This document shows positions 46,609-58,334 of a DNA stretch of 64,000 nt, in pieces. The translations under genes were made by a program, and so were the position numbers. Positions within the stretch are counted from its first letter, which is position 1. The number at the start of each line of letters is the position of its first letter. Source of the stretch: Coniferiporia sulphurascens (Eukaryota > Basidiomycota > Agaricomycetes > Hymenochaetales > Hymenochaetaceae); the NCBI GenBank assembly GCA_002794785.1, contig NBBA01000014.1, positions 496,001 through 560,000 of the forward strand, read 5' to 3'. The notes under the pieces were generated by a model that had not been told where the DNA came from, did not search any database, and was given only the letters and a program-made list of their open reading frames with translations.

Positions 46609-46902
46609 CAGACTTATTTTTATTATTATCGAACGCTCAGCTGGGAAAAAGTCTAGCTTGGACCTGGGTAGTCCCTATTCGTGCTGGGCCGTGGCATAAT
46701 CAATTGAGATTACTGGGTGGTAATTGAGATGAACACATCTCTGGAGTTGACGCATTGCTCAACTTAGCCGAGACGGAGCACTATAAAGGATGGCCATTGG
46801 ACTGTCTGGACTTCATCCTGAGTTGACTCCAGTTTCCATTCACTATCCTTTACCCCCCTGCTTGTCATACAGCTTTATTCCACTTTATTGCAACTACGAA
46901 AA

Positions 46903-47609
46903 ATGGCCTTCCTTCGCTTGTCTTTCGTCTCACTACTGGTAGTGTCGACGATGCTCAACCTTTTCTCCCCTGGTGTTGCCTCCGGTAGGTACTATTCCAA
47001 CACGTTAAATTTGAACAGTGCTAATACATTGTAAACTATCCAGCCCCTCTCGACACCGGTTTGGCCCGCCGTCAAGCTGGAGTAATCCAGTGTAACCTCA
47101 ACAGGGCACAAATTATCGTAGCGCTTGCGGAGACAATCTCCGCCGTAAACAACCTTGCCAGCGCCGGATCCTCGTAAGTCGTCATCCCTATTCCTCTATA
47201 TCTTCAGGTGTACTGTACAGGAACGCTAAGTTTATTTATGCTTTGCATCCGTTTTTAAGTGACCCAGCCGTCGTTTCCGCAACGAACACGACGCTCTCGG
47301 GACTTGCCACAGCGAATAACGGGATCGAAACGATCCTACAGGCGCTCCTGGCAAACGAAACGGCCCCTGCTTCCGGACGCCTGCTAGTTCAGCAGGGAGT
47401 TGGTGTAGCACAGGACGCGTTGAACAGCATCAATTCGTGCGTACATCTCCTTTCGCCTCCCCCCGCGTTTTATACACGCATATTGACTCTCCGGGTTTTT
47501 GTTTGTTATAAGGACGGACCCTGGGGTTATCTCGACGCTCGGAGTAGCACAAACTGAGCTGAGCATAGTAGAGACAGCGGGTAACGACGTCGTGGCCAAC
47601 TGCGGTTAA
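46903..47609 (+). CDS. Small secreted protein, copy B
   Basis: Four exons (46903-46984, 47044-47173, 47260-47436, 47513-47609) close to 161 residues. A signal peptide (MAFLRLSFVSLLVVSTMLNLF) is followed by a short pro-region ending in LARRQ, a dibasic Kex2-type site. The mature part is Ala/Asn/Thr-rich and predicted helical, with pseudo-repeated blocks beginning DPAV and DPGV. It has only two cysteines, one just after the Kex2 site (IQCN) and one two residues from the end (ANCG*), which could form a disulfide joining the termini. No domain is recognised; the helical pattern loosely recalls hydrophobic-surface-binding or cell-wall mannoproteins. A secreted or wall-associated product is likely. 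Confidence 0.85.
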
Positions 47610-48500
47610 GCGGATTTGTTTTTCTTTCTCCCTTTCATTGCTGCGCGCCTTGCACACGTCGGGAGGCGCGCGTTCCGGTCGGTCTTGGGTTAGGAGTAGG
47701 AGTTTTATTTATTTGTGTTTCTGTCAGGGATATAAGGACTATGTCGTGCTGAGTTTTATGATAAATTAGCTTTGTCGTAGAGGATTGTTACTTGTGCGTT
47801 GGATTAGATATTTTGATAATGTAATATCGAGCACGCCAGTGCATCCCCAGGCAGTCTCCCGGTTGTTTGCGGATTTTCTCTGCGAATGTTTTCAGTCATT
47901 ATAAAGCACCGATTCAACTCCTGTGGTTTTTTCGGAACCAAGCACCAGTGTCGTGCATCTTTTCATCCCTGACATGGGATTGTCTAGCTAGCAGGAGATG
48001 GAAAGGAACTCGGATGCGGGGATTCCCCCCCCAAAAAGGGAATGTGGCAGCCCATAGAGAAGCTCCCATTAATTCTGGACATTAACTTGTAAGCCGCGCG
48101 CAAAGGTAGCCTAATTTCTAAGTTATCTTGACGATGTTCGATCCTGCCTCATTTCCGCGAGATCCCGCAGACGCACAACACTGATCGACCCGGCTGACGT
48201 GCAAAAGGTCGAGAGCACTTGGAGAAGTCTGTACCCAATAGCTCGGACATTAACGTACAAATCGTGCCAATGCTTACTTCCTGTCCCACTACCCCGAACG
48301 CCGTTCAACCCAACCTGAACCTGGGTCATATTCATTGAGACACAGCCGCGACATGATTGACTCGTCAGCTGCACAGGCACAACTTCTGACCCTGCCTTCC
48401 GACCCTGCATAAGTTAAGTATCTCGATCTCACAGCATGTCTAATACCTAAATATAATGCTGGCTCTGACTTCGTGGTTGTCCGTATTGCCAGGGAATGAC
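47610..48500. other. Spacer between copy B and P450-3
   Basis: Copy-B homology ends near 47888. The right member of a direct repeat lies at 47898-47962. The remainder has no gene I can support; an open frame at 48123-48410 lacks motifs. Confidence 0.55.
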
Positions 48501-50905
48501 CTATCCTATTTTCCCCGAGTCCACCGCTTGGCGTATTAGATATTGCGCTTTTTCGGATCGAGACACAATCTTGCACTCGAATGGTTTGGGGTGTCTGTGG
48601 TGCATTGAAGGCCCATTAGTGAGATAGGGTCGAGCACGCTCGCACACTTGCAGTCCGCACCTGATAAAGTTCGTCGTATATTCCTCGTTCGGCGTGATTG
48701 GTGCGCCCTTGTCGTCAAGAGCCTTTTGGATGTCGAAAACCGCCAGGATGGAAGCTACAACTATGAAGATCTATAGAGACTAACTCGCGTTAATCTTTGC
48801 ATATATGCTGACTATTTGCGACTTCACCGTATTTTCTGCAAAGTATATGCCAGGGCAAAAGCTGGATTCCGAACGTCAGTCTATAATAAACAAGATGTTG
48901 GAGTTAAAACGTACCGTCTGCCGAAACCGAAGGCCATCTTGCTCACATTCAGGGGAGGAGCTTTCTCTCCTGATATAAGCCATCTCTCAGGCACAAATTT
49001 ATCTGGCTCCGGGTATTCCTTCGCATTTCTCAGCATAGCCCTTGAATTTATAATCATTTAATCCTCGTTAGTTGTTCCATAATGAAGACAAGAGGTAAAA
49101 GACCTCTCACCATGCATTGGGGAGAACTACAGTTCCTGCTGGAATGAAATATCCATTGTAGAGATCATCTTTAGTAGCGGTATGGGCTACAGCTGCAATG
49201 CAAATTTTTCCTTGCATCAGACCAAATTGGCTCAAAGACGGAGCTACAGCGATATAGCCTACGTACCGAAAGGCGCAACTACCTGCCACCTGAATTCGAG
49301 GAGGAAGGAGTCAGCGATACTTCCTAAATGAACCCTCTTGAAGAACACAACCCTCAGCAGACCTACCTCAGTACTTCGCTGCATATAGCGTTAATATATG
49401 GCAAGTTCGGTTTATCCTTCATGCCAGGCAGACTGTCCTTCCCAATCACTCTGTCGAGCTCTTCCTGTCCACGCCGCATTGCTTCAGGATACAATACCAT
49501 TGCCAACATGAATGTGTGCAGTGCAGACACGGTCTTTATACACGTTGTACAAAAAGCTAAGAGGGGTAGGGCCAGAGCCTAGGTTGGGACAACTCACGGT
49601 ATCCGTTCCGCCTGCAGAACACCGCTCAGCAATCATTTAGGGACATTCATGTGTGTATTAGCTTGCCTGCGTAAGTGACACCTACTGACTTTGCAATGAG
49701 CGTCTCGTCATATGCACGACCCTTATTGTCAGTGTTCGCCTCCAAGAGCTTGCTCGTCACGGAAGAAGCGGCGGTCCCACTGGCCTGGGGCCCACAGTTC
49801 ACAAATTCAATCCCTAGAAGTAGAATATAGACCAGACTCACAATCAGCCCTTTCGCCATCTCAAAAGGCTCATACAGCATTTCTTGAGAGCATTTATAGC
49901 CCCTTTTCGCGATCTTGTGAAAATTGGCTCCCGGAAACCATTCCGGAAGATATCTCACTTTGCGTTAACATGAAGTTAGTGGATTTGGACGTCGCGCGTG
50001 ATACAGTGGGAAACTTACGGATCGGGAAGGCATTCACAAGGAAGAAGCCTTGAGCTTCGGTCGCAGCCTGCATACTTGTTTCCACGAGTTTTATGTATAC
50101 ATCGTCTTTCTCGGCAACTGGCGGGTATTTAAAATGAGTAAGGCAATTTCAGTAAGGAGGAAACTTGTAAAACTACCTTTGTAACCGTATGCAACCATCA
50201 TTATCAGTTCTCCTACAGAGCTAGATAATAAAGCTTTGAATTGCAAGGAGCAGAGGTATTGTACAGAAACATACTATCTTATATGAGCGCCGAAATCACT
50301 CGGGCTGTCCAAGATTCTCATAAGGAGTTTATGGGCGCACTGGGTTTGTAGTTCGTGGAAATCTGACACAGCTGATTGCTGGAAGAAGTGATGAAGAAGA
50401 TGCCTTGATTTTTTGTGTTCGTCTCCATAAGGCATCAAAACAGGTAACCATGTCCACCCTTCGCTACAAATGGACTTTAGGATGGAAAAGAGTAACAAGG
50501 CAGATAGCGATGGGCTTACAGTTGGAGCATGGAATTCGCCGGCCTTGACGAATAATTGTTGCCACGCTTTTCGAAAAGGTCGAGGGCGACCTCGAGCGAA
50601 TTTACAAATAAAATGGGTGTACCGAGATTCTTCAGGAACACCAAGCCACCTTTTGTTTGAAAGCGTTAATCGGGTGCATATCTAAGCGAGTGCCCAACTA
50701 GCTGACCGTACTGCTCTCCCCATTGGCGTGCCTTTTCCCATTCTTCAGAGTCAGGCATATCGAAGATATTGCCGATCAAAGGCAGGCCCTTTGGACCGGG
50801 AGGATAAGGGGCGCGAGATACGCGATTATGCCGGACCAGCCATGTCCCTACAATCAGCGCGACACAAGAAAGCGCAGCAGCGCTAGGAAGAGAAAAGTCT
50901 GACAT
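48501..50905 (-). CDS. Cytochrome P450 monooxygenase (P450-3)
   Basis: A third spliceable P450 with the same intron positions as P450-1 and P450-2 but clearly more diverged. The first exons are 50905-50707, 50649-50520 and 50463-50275, with exactly the same lengths (199, 130, 189) as in the paralogues. Motifs are RAPYPPGPKGLPLIGN, YGGLVFLKNLG, LMPYGDEHKKSR, helix I AGGTDT, NAICSEVLR, PERW and the heme loop FGFGRRFCPGIY, which keeps the canonical CPG. The protein ends ...AVDSGKIG. The intron after exon 7 has a GC donor in strong context (CAG|GCAAGC), while intron 4 has a normal GT, unlike its relatives. The upstream GTG frame start is not used; ATG at 50905 gives the membrane anchor. Confidence 0.88.
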
Positions 50906-51935
50906 GTCGGCGGTCACGCGAGATTCGGTCGAACGGCCTCGATGAGTGTGAGAACGAAGCCAGAGCGTGGCCCTGTTTCATGAGAGAAAGAGGGAGAAGG
51001 GTTCTCTTGGATTTGACCCTCTGGTTTGTTTGGTGATATTGAACCTGCCAGTACATCATGATGAGCACGAGTTGATCCGAGAACACTAGTACCGCTGAAA
51101 GAACCTCCGTATAAACTCCGTCTTCGCATAGAAAAACGCACCGGTATATAGGATGGGTACAGTACAACTTGTGAGTTAGAAATCTTAGCCCTCGGCGGCC
51201 AGCCAACGTGGTAATGGGGCAGCTGCAGCGCCACTGCGGCAGCACTGAGCACCACCAGCTTACCGGAAGCCTGAGCAGTGAGCCGTACAGTATTCGGCGG
51301 CTAAGTGAGAAATATTTGATATTAAAAGGCTTCGCCGAAGAATTCTGGATCAGTTCAAAGTCCAGCTGCTGATGCGGTTGGGGCGAATATCTGTGAAACT
51401 AACGAATTAATGATTTTACGTATCAATTTTGTACGCAGTCGAGACTCGAGACTCAAAATGATCGCCTGAAGCAAAGCAAATACTCGGTTCACTTGTCACT
51501 TGTCACTGCGCACGTGTATGTGACATTCACGTGACATAAATATGTATTACGTCAGCAACAGCGCATAATAATTTCTTTCATGTAAACTCATCGCCAGGCA
51601 CAACACGCATACTATCTTAACTTTCGTCCAAATATTAATGCTTGCAGACTCATGGCCCGTTTTGATTTTACATGCGGATGTCACATTAATATAGAATGTC
51701 GATGTCAAGCACGTCGTGGGTGTGCCAGCTTGTGAACAAATACAAATAACACCATAAGTATACACACAAGGAACACCCAAGTAACAACGACAACGATGCC
51801 CGAATACTCCTTATGGATGTGTTCCCAGTTAAAGAACCTTTGCGATATTTCCCGACAGCACGACCGCTTTATAATTTGAACACTTCCGGAGACCCATTCA
51901 TCATGACGGACCTGCCGCAGTGACCAGCCGCTTTT
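50906..51935. other. Intergenic region upstream of P450-3
   Basis: Promoter of P450-3 on the proximal side and the 3' flank of the PBDC1-like gene on the other. AT-rich around 51530-51760, with no TIR or LTR signature. Open frames at 50914-51255 have no motif. Confidence 0.5.
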
Positions 51936-52902
51936 TCATGACCTCTTCTTGCTTTTCTTTGCCTTCTCTGCCTCAAGTCTCTCCCGCTCCTTTTGCTTCT
52001 TTTCCTTCTCGGCCTCGCGGATGGCGAGTTCATGTGCTGTGTCATTGAGTCCCAGACGGTTGCGCGCGATCTGTATTTCCAACATAGGCGGTTAAAATAC
52101 TTCCGCCAGCATATAAGACTGTGGCGCACCTCGAAAGCGCAGAACTTCGGGATGGAGGGGGAAAGACACATCGTCAGATGACTTCTCAGGCAAATCATTG
52201 ATATTTAACGCACCTGCATACGGGTCACTTTGAGGAACAGTCAGTAGGTTACGCAAAAGCTGTCCGCAGGGCACTCACCAAATATCGTATTCGTCTCGCC
52301 GTACTCGTCCCTGCAGTCCATGCGAATGAGCGAGCCAAAGTTGTAGTCTTTAACCTTGTCCTTGTATGCCTCGACGTATTCACGCCAGCGCTTCTTGCCA
52401 TCGTTACTCTTCATCCAGTCCTCGTCGAGTTTGATCAGACGTTCGTACGGCTCAGCAACGAGCTCGGGGAACTTGGCCGACAAGTCTTCGAAGATCTCGT
52501 CGTCGATCCTGCGCGGCCAGTTTGTCAGCGTCATCGGTGGCACGACCATTTAACAGAGCTCGTGAGCGGCGATAGATCGGACGCTCACTTTGTCAGTCGC
52601 AGCTCTCTCGGTTGTACTTTCTCGAGCAGGTTCCAGTAGACCTGTGGACAGAATAAGAGACATTGAAACCACCAGGACAGCAGTTGCTACGCACCTGAGC
52701 ATGCTCAACAGCCTTAACAGCGAACCTTTGGACATAAAACGTAGCATATGTTAAGTTTATTGAAGCGAAACGATGGGTGGCACTAACTGTTTCTCGATCT
52801 ACAGTGGCATGGAACGTCAGTCGCGTAAGAGTTCATCGAGCCCATCGCTACACGCACCTCGACCAAGTTTTGGGCAGTGTTGGGGTCAAACGTGGAAGTC
52901 AT
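51936..52902 (-). CDS. PBDC1-like protein (polysaccharide biosynthesis domain family)
   Basis: The central exon carries the family core: IDDEIFEDLSAKFPEL, WMKSNDGKKRWREY, VKDYNFGSLIRMD and EYGETNTIF. The last exon has IARNRLGLND followed by a Lys/Glu-rich helix ending KSKKRS. Small N-terminal exons start with MTSTFDPNTAQNLVE and IEKQ plus FAVKAVEHAQ. The exact junction before IARNR is unsure, because the only frame-preserving donor is weak. Despite its name, the family's function is not settled; related yeast proteins are linked to cytosolic chaperone work on nascent chains. It is divergent from the Myb gene with a 313-base shared promoter. Confidence 0.8.
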
Positions 52903-53215
52903 CTAGACAATGCTGGTTTTAGGACGCGTTGAGAGCGTGTGGGGAGGGCTGAAGGAAAGTCGGTTGATGCTGGCGCTGGCACTGGCGACGTGGTGGCGGT
53001 ATTCGACGTGGAATGGTCAGATCACACAGCGATCATTCCTGCCGGCCTCGGCACGGATAATATTATGTAATGCGGTTCGGGCCGTCACGCCTCTTCCCTT
53101 TCGCTTTTCCCTCCCAAAATTGCACCCACCCGTACCTGACCACCACCGACGCTGTGCTCGCTGTGGAAGATGTCTGCTGAACCAGCTCGACATTGATACA
53201 GCACACTCGAAGCCA
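52903..53215. promoter_or_regulatory. Divergent promoter, PBDC1-like / Myb gene
   Basis: 313 bases between start codons, with ACGCGT at 52924-52929. An open frame from 52910 runs through it into the Myb gene, but its first hundred codons look non-conserved. I treat the ATG at 53216 as the start. Confidence 0.45.
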
Positions 53216-55364
53216 ATGGAAGATGATGAAACTATTCCCGCCGCCGTCAATATTCCGCGAGAGCAAACTGATCCTGAGAAGGACGAGGGTGGTAAACGCA
53301 ACAGAAAGTCCGTCCACCCGCGCCTTGAGAACTCCCTGCACACTCATATTAAAGTACCATGCAGCCTAGACATCCTCAAGTCGTACATTCAGCAACAACG
53401 CGCACTTCTCGAACGCATCAAACTAGACATAAGTCGTCTGCGCGACTCTAAACAGTCTGTCGACAAGGACCCCGTGGACGCGCTCGACCGTATCTTACTT
53501 TGTGATAATGAAGATAAAAATGATGACAGGAGTCCATTCGAGCACGTGGAGAAACTCAGTACCCTAGTTGAGGAAGTGTGTGGAGATGGCGAAGCGGGAA
53601 TTACAAAAGACCTTGATTGGGAGCTGTTCAGAGGCCACGGTGGGCCGCTTTCTCTCCTGACAAACCACAGTGCTCACGACCCGTAGATCCTTCACCACTG
53701 CAAAAATTATCAACCTGTCCTCGGTCTGCAGACGTTCCGCCACCAGCATCTGTTTATAGACTACCTCCTTTAACGTCAAGCGTTTCTCAATGTACCTCGC
53801 TGAGCACACTTGTCTCTCTTGCCCCGGAGTGTTGCCAGCGATGCACGTTGTCTACCCGCAGCACGCATGTGCGGGAATTGCGCACGACAATGGTCGATCC
53901 TGCACTCGCACAGGCCAAGGCGTTCCTGGCGACACTCCCTCCCGACTCTGACGATGAATGTGTGAAGGTGGGGCGGACGAAGGGAGCAAAGGGTGCTCGG
54001 GCAAAGGATGCACGGGTGAAGGACACAAGTGCGAACTCGAAGCGCAGCAAGTCCATGAACCGGAAGAAGAGCGACGCGGCTGCAGCCGCCGCGAGTGTGC
54101 GCCCCCGTGGGCACGGTGGGAGGTTCAAGAAGCTGGACCAGGTTGCGAAGGACACGACGACCCAGCAGCCGCATGCAGCGGGTGCGTCTGTCTCGACGTC
54201 CACATCCACGTCAACTGTACCTACCCCTGGCTCCTCTGCCTTCGGGCTAGACGATGAACTATTACTCGGGGGTGTCAGGAGTCGGCGCGTGCGCCGTCCC
54301 TCAACGCGCTTTGGTTCACCTTCTCCCAGTGTGGCAAGTGCAGTGAGCAGTGCAGCCGGGACGAGGGCGCGGAGGGGGAAAAGTAGGCTGCGTGACTCCC
54401 CCGCATCGCTCTGGCGCTCGTCCGCGTCAGCCTCTGCGTCGCCAGTCCCAGAGGCCGTGCCGCCCGTGCGCCTCACTATTCGGATCCCGCCTCGCCCGAC
54501 ACTGACATATTCTGCTCCCTTGATTACTGGGGCGCATGCACATGGGAACATCTCTGCGGCGACGTCGCTCGGGACGAGCGTGGGCGCGGACATGAGCACA
54601 AGCACTTCGGCTGGAAGCGGAAGCATAACGGCAACCGGCGGACAGCGGTCGAACAGCCCAGCGACGACGATACGTTCCACGTCGGTTGTGCGGTTGGTGA
54701 GTGTGAAGCTTGAGGACGAGGACGGCGGTGCAATGGACGTGGACCAAAGTATAAGCGGTAATGTTGAGCACGAGGACCACCCTGTTGAAAGCAAGCTTTT
54801 CGCGCACGAGGCAAAATCCGAACCACGAAGTCACGCAAGCTCGGACGGAGAAGACCAGTCCAGCGACAGCGACTCCTCCTTCGTCTCCGAGCTCCTCCCA
54901 CCTCGTGCGGCAGATGCTGGTTCGTCAACTGCTACAGCGTTCACAACCCACGGAGATTGGCTTCCCAGGCCGAAAGGTGGGAGGACTGGGAACGGCGGGG
55001 GTATCGGTGTAGACTCGAATGGGGACGCCGGGTCTTCGCAGCGCGGACGGAACAAGTCCACAACGTTCAACCAGACCTGGAGTGATGAGGAGCAGAAGCT
55101 ATTGGACATGCTGCTCGAGCGGTTTCCCGACGGCACAAAAAATCGGTATGTGGACCGATTCTCTTTCTCGTTATTTTCTACTCGTCTCGATTTAAATCCC
55201 GAGTCCTCACCTTTTCCCGACGTCGCGATATACTGATTTAGCACGCATCTAGGTGGGCGAACATCTCAAAGGAAATGGGCGGTCGGCGGACACCTCGTCA
55301 GGTAGCGTCCCGCGTTCAGAAGTACTTCGCGAAGATGAAGAAGTGGGGCGTCGATATGAAATAA
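53216..55364 (+). CDS. SANT/Myb-domain protein, ZZZ3-like
   Basis: A nuclear regulator candidate. The N-terminal part has a helical segment (SLDILKSYIQQQRALLERIKLDISRL). A 56-base intron starting at about 53576 (GTGTGTGG) and ending before codon AGG near 53630 is the only join I found that keeps frame. A long Ser/Thr/Ala-rich disordered region with basic runs follows. The C-terminus is a single Myb repeat split by an intron: TWSDEEQKLLDMLLERFPDG, then RWANISKEMGGR-TPRQVASRVQKYF, matching the Myb of ZZZ3, an ATAC-complex subunit in animals. The ZZ zinc finger that follows in animals is absent: the ORF stops twelve residues later. DNA or histone binding is inferred from the family. Confidence 0.78.
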
Positions 55365-55656
55365 CGACGAATGGCGTCCCAAGTAATCTTTTCATTGCCT
55401 CAATTCAGACGACCTTTCTGCTTCCCAAGTATCTTTCTTCTGCTGCCCGATCAATAACTCGTCATTCGCTTCTATTTTGTTTTCATTACATACGTCGATC
55501 CCCAACCAGGCTGTCGCCAAAGGTTCCAATATTTCTCACCCTTCAATCCCCCACCCTTTCCACCTCTTCTCCATTTTTTGCTTATGTTTATGCTTTTTAT
55601 ATTTCTTGATGCTTTCTCATCCTGCCGCCCCTCTCTATTCTTGTAAGGGATCCACG
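55365..55656. other. 3' flank of the Myb gene up to the duplication breakpoint
   Basis: Pyrimidine-rich, no gene. It ends sharply at about 55657, where homology to copy A begins. Confidence 0.6.
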
Positions 55657-56423
55657 CCCTGCGCAATACTTCTTTCCAGCCTTCCCATAAAGGACTACTG
55701 CCTCAATTCCCACACAGGCTACCTTATCCTAATAATCTCCTTTGGATGTCTACTTTCTTCGTCCAATTCTCTCACGTCCTTTCCGCACCCCTCAGTTTAC
55801 TCTGAAGGAAAATTAACTGACCGCCGAGCTCGTGTTCTGTATGGATAGCTATATTTTAAAGATAAAGGTTCACGCATGGCAGCGATGCTGAGTACTGTAT
55901 ATTCATGTATCGTGTTTACGACTCTTTCCTTCTCTTTTTTTCTTCTTTTTCTTTCTTCCCTTTCTTTGCGATAGTTCGGTTCTTCTCAGGCTTGTGTCCT
56001 TCAATAATCAGTATTCAGGAAGAAGTACCCATCTGTCTTGTAAATTTTCAACGAATATAAATTGTCGAAATCGTGCCTTCATGGGTTTGGGGCCCACACT
56101 ACTACGCAGTGCTCAACCATGTAAAAACTGGAAAAAGTTGCTGGGGAAATCCGTAAACGACCGGGAGACTGTCTGGGGATGTACTGGCGTGCTCGATATC
56201 ACATTATCAAAATATCTAATCCAATGTACAGGTTACAATCCCCTACGACAAAGTTAATTTATCATAAAACTCGGCACGACATAGTCCTCATATCCCTGAC
56301 AGGGCACAAATAAATAAAACTCCTACTCCTAACCCCAGACCGACCGGAACGCGCGCCTCCCAACGTGTGCAGACCCTGCAGGGCGCGCAACAATGAAGGG
56401 GGAGAAAGAAAGAAAATTTCCGC

Positions 56424-57130
56424 TTAACCGCAGTTGGCCACGACGTTGTTACCCGCTGTCTCTACTATGCTCAGCTCGGTTTGTGCTACTCCGAGCGTCG
56501 AGATAACCCCAGGGTCCGTCCTTATAACAAACAAAAACCCGGAGAGTCAATATGCGTGTGTAAAACGCAGGGGGATGCGAAAGGGGATGTGCATACGAAT
56601 TGATGCTGTTCAACGCGTCCTGTGCTACACCAACTCCCTGCTGAACTAGCAGGCGTCCGGAAGCAGGGGCAGTCTCGTTTGCCAGGAGCGCCTGTAGGAT
56701 CGTCTCAATCCCGTTATTCGCTGTGGCTAGTCCCGAGAGCGTCGTGTTCGTTGCGGAAACGACGGCTGGGTCACTTAAAAACGGATGCAAAGCATAAATA
56801 AACTTAGCGTTCCTGTACAGTACACCTGAAGATATAGAGGAATAGGGATGACGACTTACGAGGATCCGGCGCTGGCAAGGTTGTTTACGGCGGAGATTGT
56901 CTCCGCAAGCGCTACGATAATTTGCGCCCTGTCGATGTTACACTCAATTACTCCGGCTTGACGGCGGGCCAAACCAGTGTCGAGAGGGGCTAGATAGTTT
57001 ACAATATATTAGCACTGTTCAAATTTAACGTGTTGGAATAGTACCTACCGGAGGCAACACCAGGGGAGAAAAGGTTGAGCATCGTCGACACTACCAGTAA
57101 TGAGACGAAAGACAAGCGAAGGAAAGCCAT
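56424..57130 (-). CDS. Small secreted protein, copy C
   Basis: Intact, with the same four-exon structure as copy B and the same signal peptide and ARRQ Kex2-type site. The first cysteine sits in IECN instead of IQCN, and the C-terminus reads NNVVANCG. Exon borders: start at 57130, acceptors TCTAG, TTAAG and ATAAG, stop at 56424. Introns are colinear and nearly identical to those of B, so C and B diverged recently. It converges with the Myb gene across the duplication breakpoint. Confidence 0.85.
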
Positions 57131-57413
57131 TTTTGGTAGTTTCGAGAAAGTAGAATAAAGCCGTATGACAAGGCAGGGGGTAAAGGATAGTGAATGGAAA
57201 CTGAGGTCAACTCAAGATGGAGTTCGGGCAGTCCAATGGCTGTACCTTATAGTGCTCCGTTTCGGCTAAGGAGCAATGCGTCAACTCCATAGATGTGTTC
57301 AACTCAATTACCGCCCAGTAACCTCAATTGATTATGCGACGGCCTAGCACGAATAGGAACTACCCAGGTCCAAGCTAGACTTTCTCCCAGCTGAGCGCTC
57401 GATAATTAGTTTG

Positions 57414-57506
57414 ATGGGAAGAAAGCAAGTCGGCGCAGTTGCAACGGTCTGTGCAAATATACTGGACCGCAGTGCTGCAAAGGCAATCGTGGATACCGTC
57501 GAATGA
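57414..57506 (+). pseudogene. Truncated partner ORF of copy C
   Basis: Begins MGRKQVGAVATVCAN like the 46608 ORF but ends at a TGA after 30 codons. It is divergent from the secreted-protein gene, as in the other copies. Confidence 0.5.
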
Positions 57507-57764
57507 GGCAGTGCACGGCTTGAGTTTTCAGGTTGGAAAGCGTTTTCGTTGGTCAGGGAAGGCATGATTGTTTATTTCCCATAATTCCGTGCCTTATTTT
57601 CTTGGGCTGCGGCTGCGGCTGCGTAGGCGCAGACGCTTCTTTCTGACTTGGTCATGGATGTCCTGGTGTAAGTAACACTAGTACTACGGCAAATCATTTT
57701 TCGTATTTCGCGTTTTCCTTTCTGAGCAGTCGCTAACGACTTCCTTTTTCGGTTCGCGTATGTA

Positions 57765-58017
57765 CAGGTGGATGTAAAAAGTTACGGACCAGCCAAACAA
57801 GGAAGGAGGCTCACACAGGGCATGAAACACCTTTTTCGCTTCTCATGCAGGACGAACAACTTGACTCAGTGTAGGAGGACCTCGTAATTACCATTAAAAT
57901 ATATTGACATGTCTATATACAAGCTGCAGCCATGCTTTTGCTCATAAAAAAGACTTGAACGAGGGTGTTTGATCATCTTCCTTTTTCGGTCGGTCCGTAA
58001 CTTTTTACATCCACCTG
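57765..58017. mobile_element. Complete TIR element (MITE), copy 4, with TA target duplication
   Basis: 253 bases with terminal inverted repeats of about 43 bases starting CAGGTGGATGTAAAAAGTTA, flanked by TA at 57763-57764 and 58018-58019. Copy B of the surrounding duplication has a single TA at the matching point (near 46246-46247) and no insert, proving the insertion and its target. It encodes no protein. TA duplication plus a short TIR indicates mobilisation by a Tc1/mariner-type transposase encoded elsewhere. Confidence 0.92.
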
Positions 58018-58334
58018 TAAGTAATTTATGTTGATTGTTAACAGTTGAGACTCTTATTCCGACGTCTCAACATACTAATTTTTTCAAGTCCGTTAGTTAT
58101 TGGCGTTGATGTATTTAGCAAGTGCCGGTTCAACTCGGCGCGTATGTACAGTTCCATTTTTATCCTAATCTATTTATGGACATTTTAGTTTCACAAGTGA
58201 TTAGTAATCAGTGGAATACTTTATTCGCTTGTAGCATACACCTCATCGCGATTCTAACGCGCTGAGTATGCGTGTCCCTACTCTTTGTTAAAAGAATTTT
58301 TATTGGCTCTTGTGATACCTAGACTACTTGTACA

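Larger units (their letters stand above)
46248..47888 (+). repeat. Secreted-protein segmental duplication, copy B
   Basis: Colinear with copy A and inverted relative to copy C. Homology with C continues further left, to about 45440, interrupted by the pogo-like insert at 45623-46094. Confidence 0.85.
55657..58334 (-). repeat. Secreted-protein segmental duplication, copy C (inverted)
   Basis: Reverse complement of 38716-40785 (from 55657 to 57764) and of 45440-47888 minus the pogo-like insert. It is interrupted by the TIR element at 57765-58017, which copy B lacks. Confidence 0.85.

Noticed and set aside
52910..53215. Coding extension upstream of the Myb gene
   Set aside because: The frame is open, but the translation is unremarkable and covers the divergent promoter. 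The downstream ATG fits better.
53787..54794. Long minus-strand ORF opposite the Myb gene
   Set aside because: It is a shadow caused by the Ser/Ala-rich codon composition on the plus strand; it has no motif or start context.
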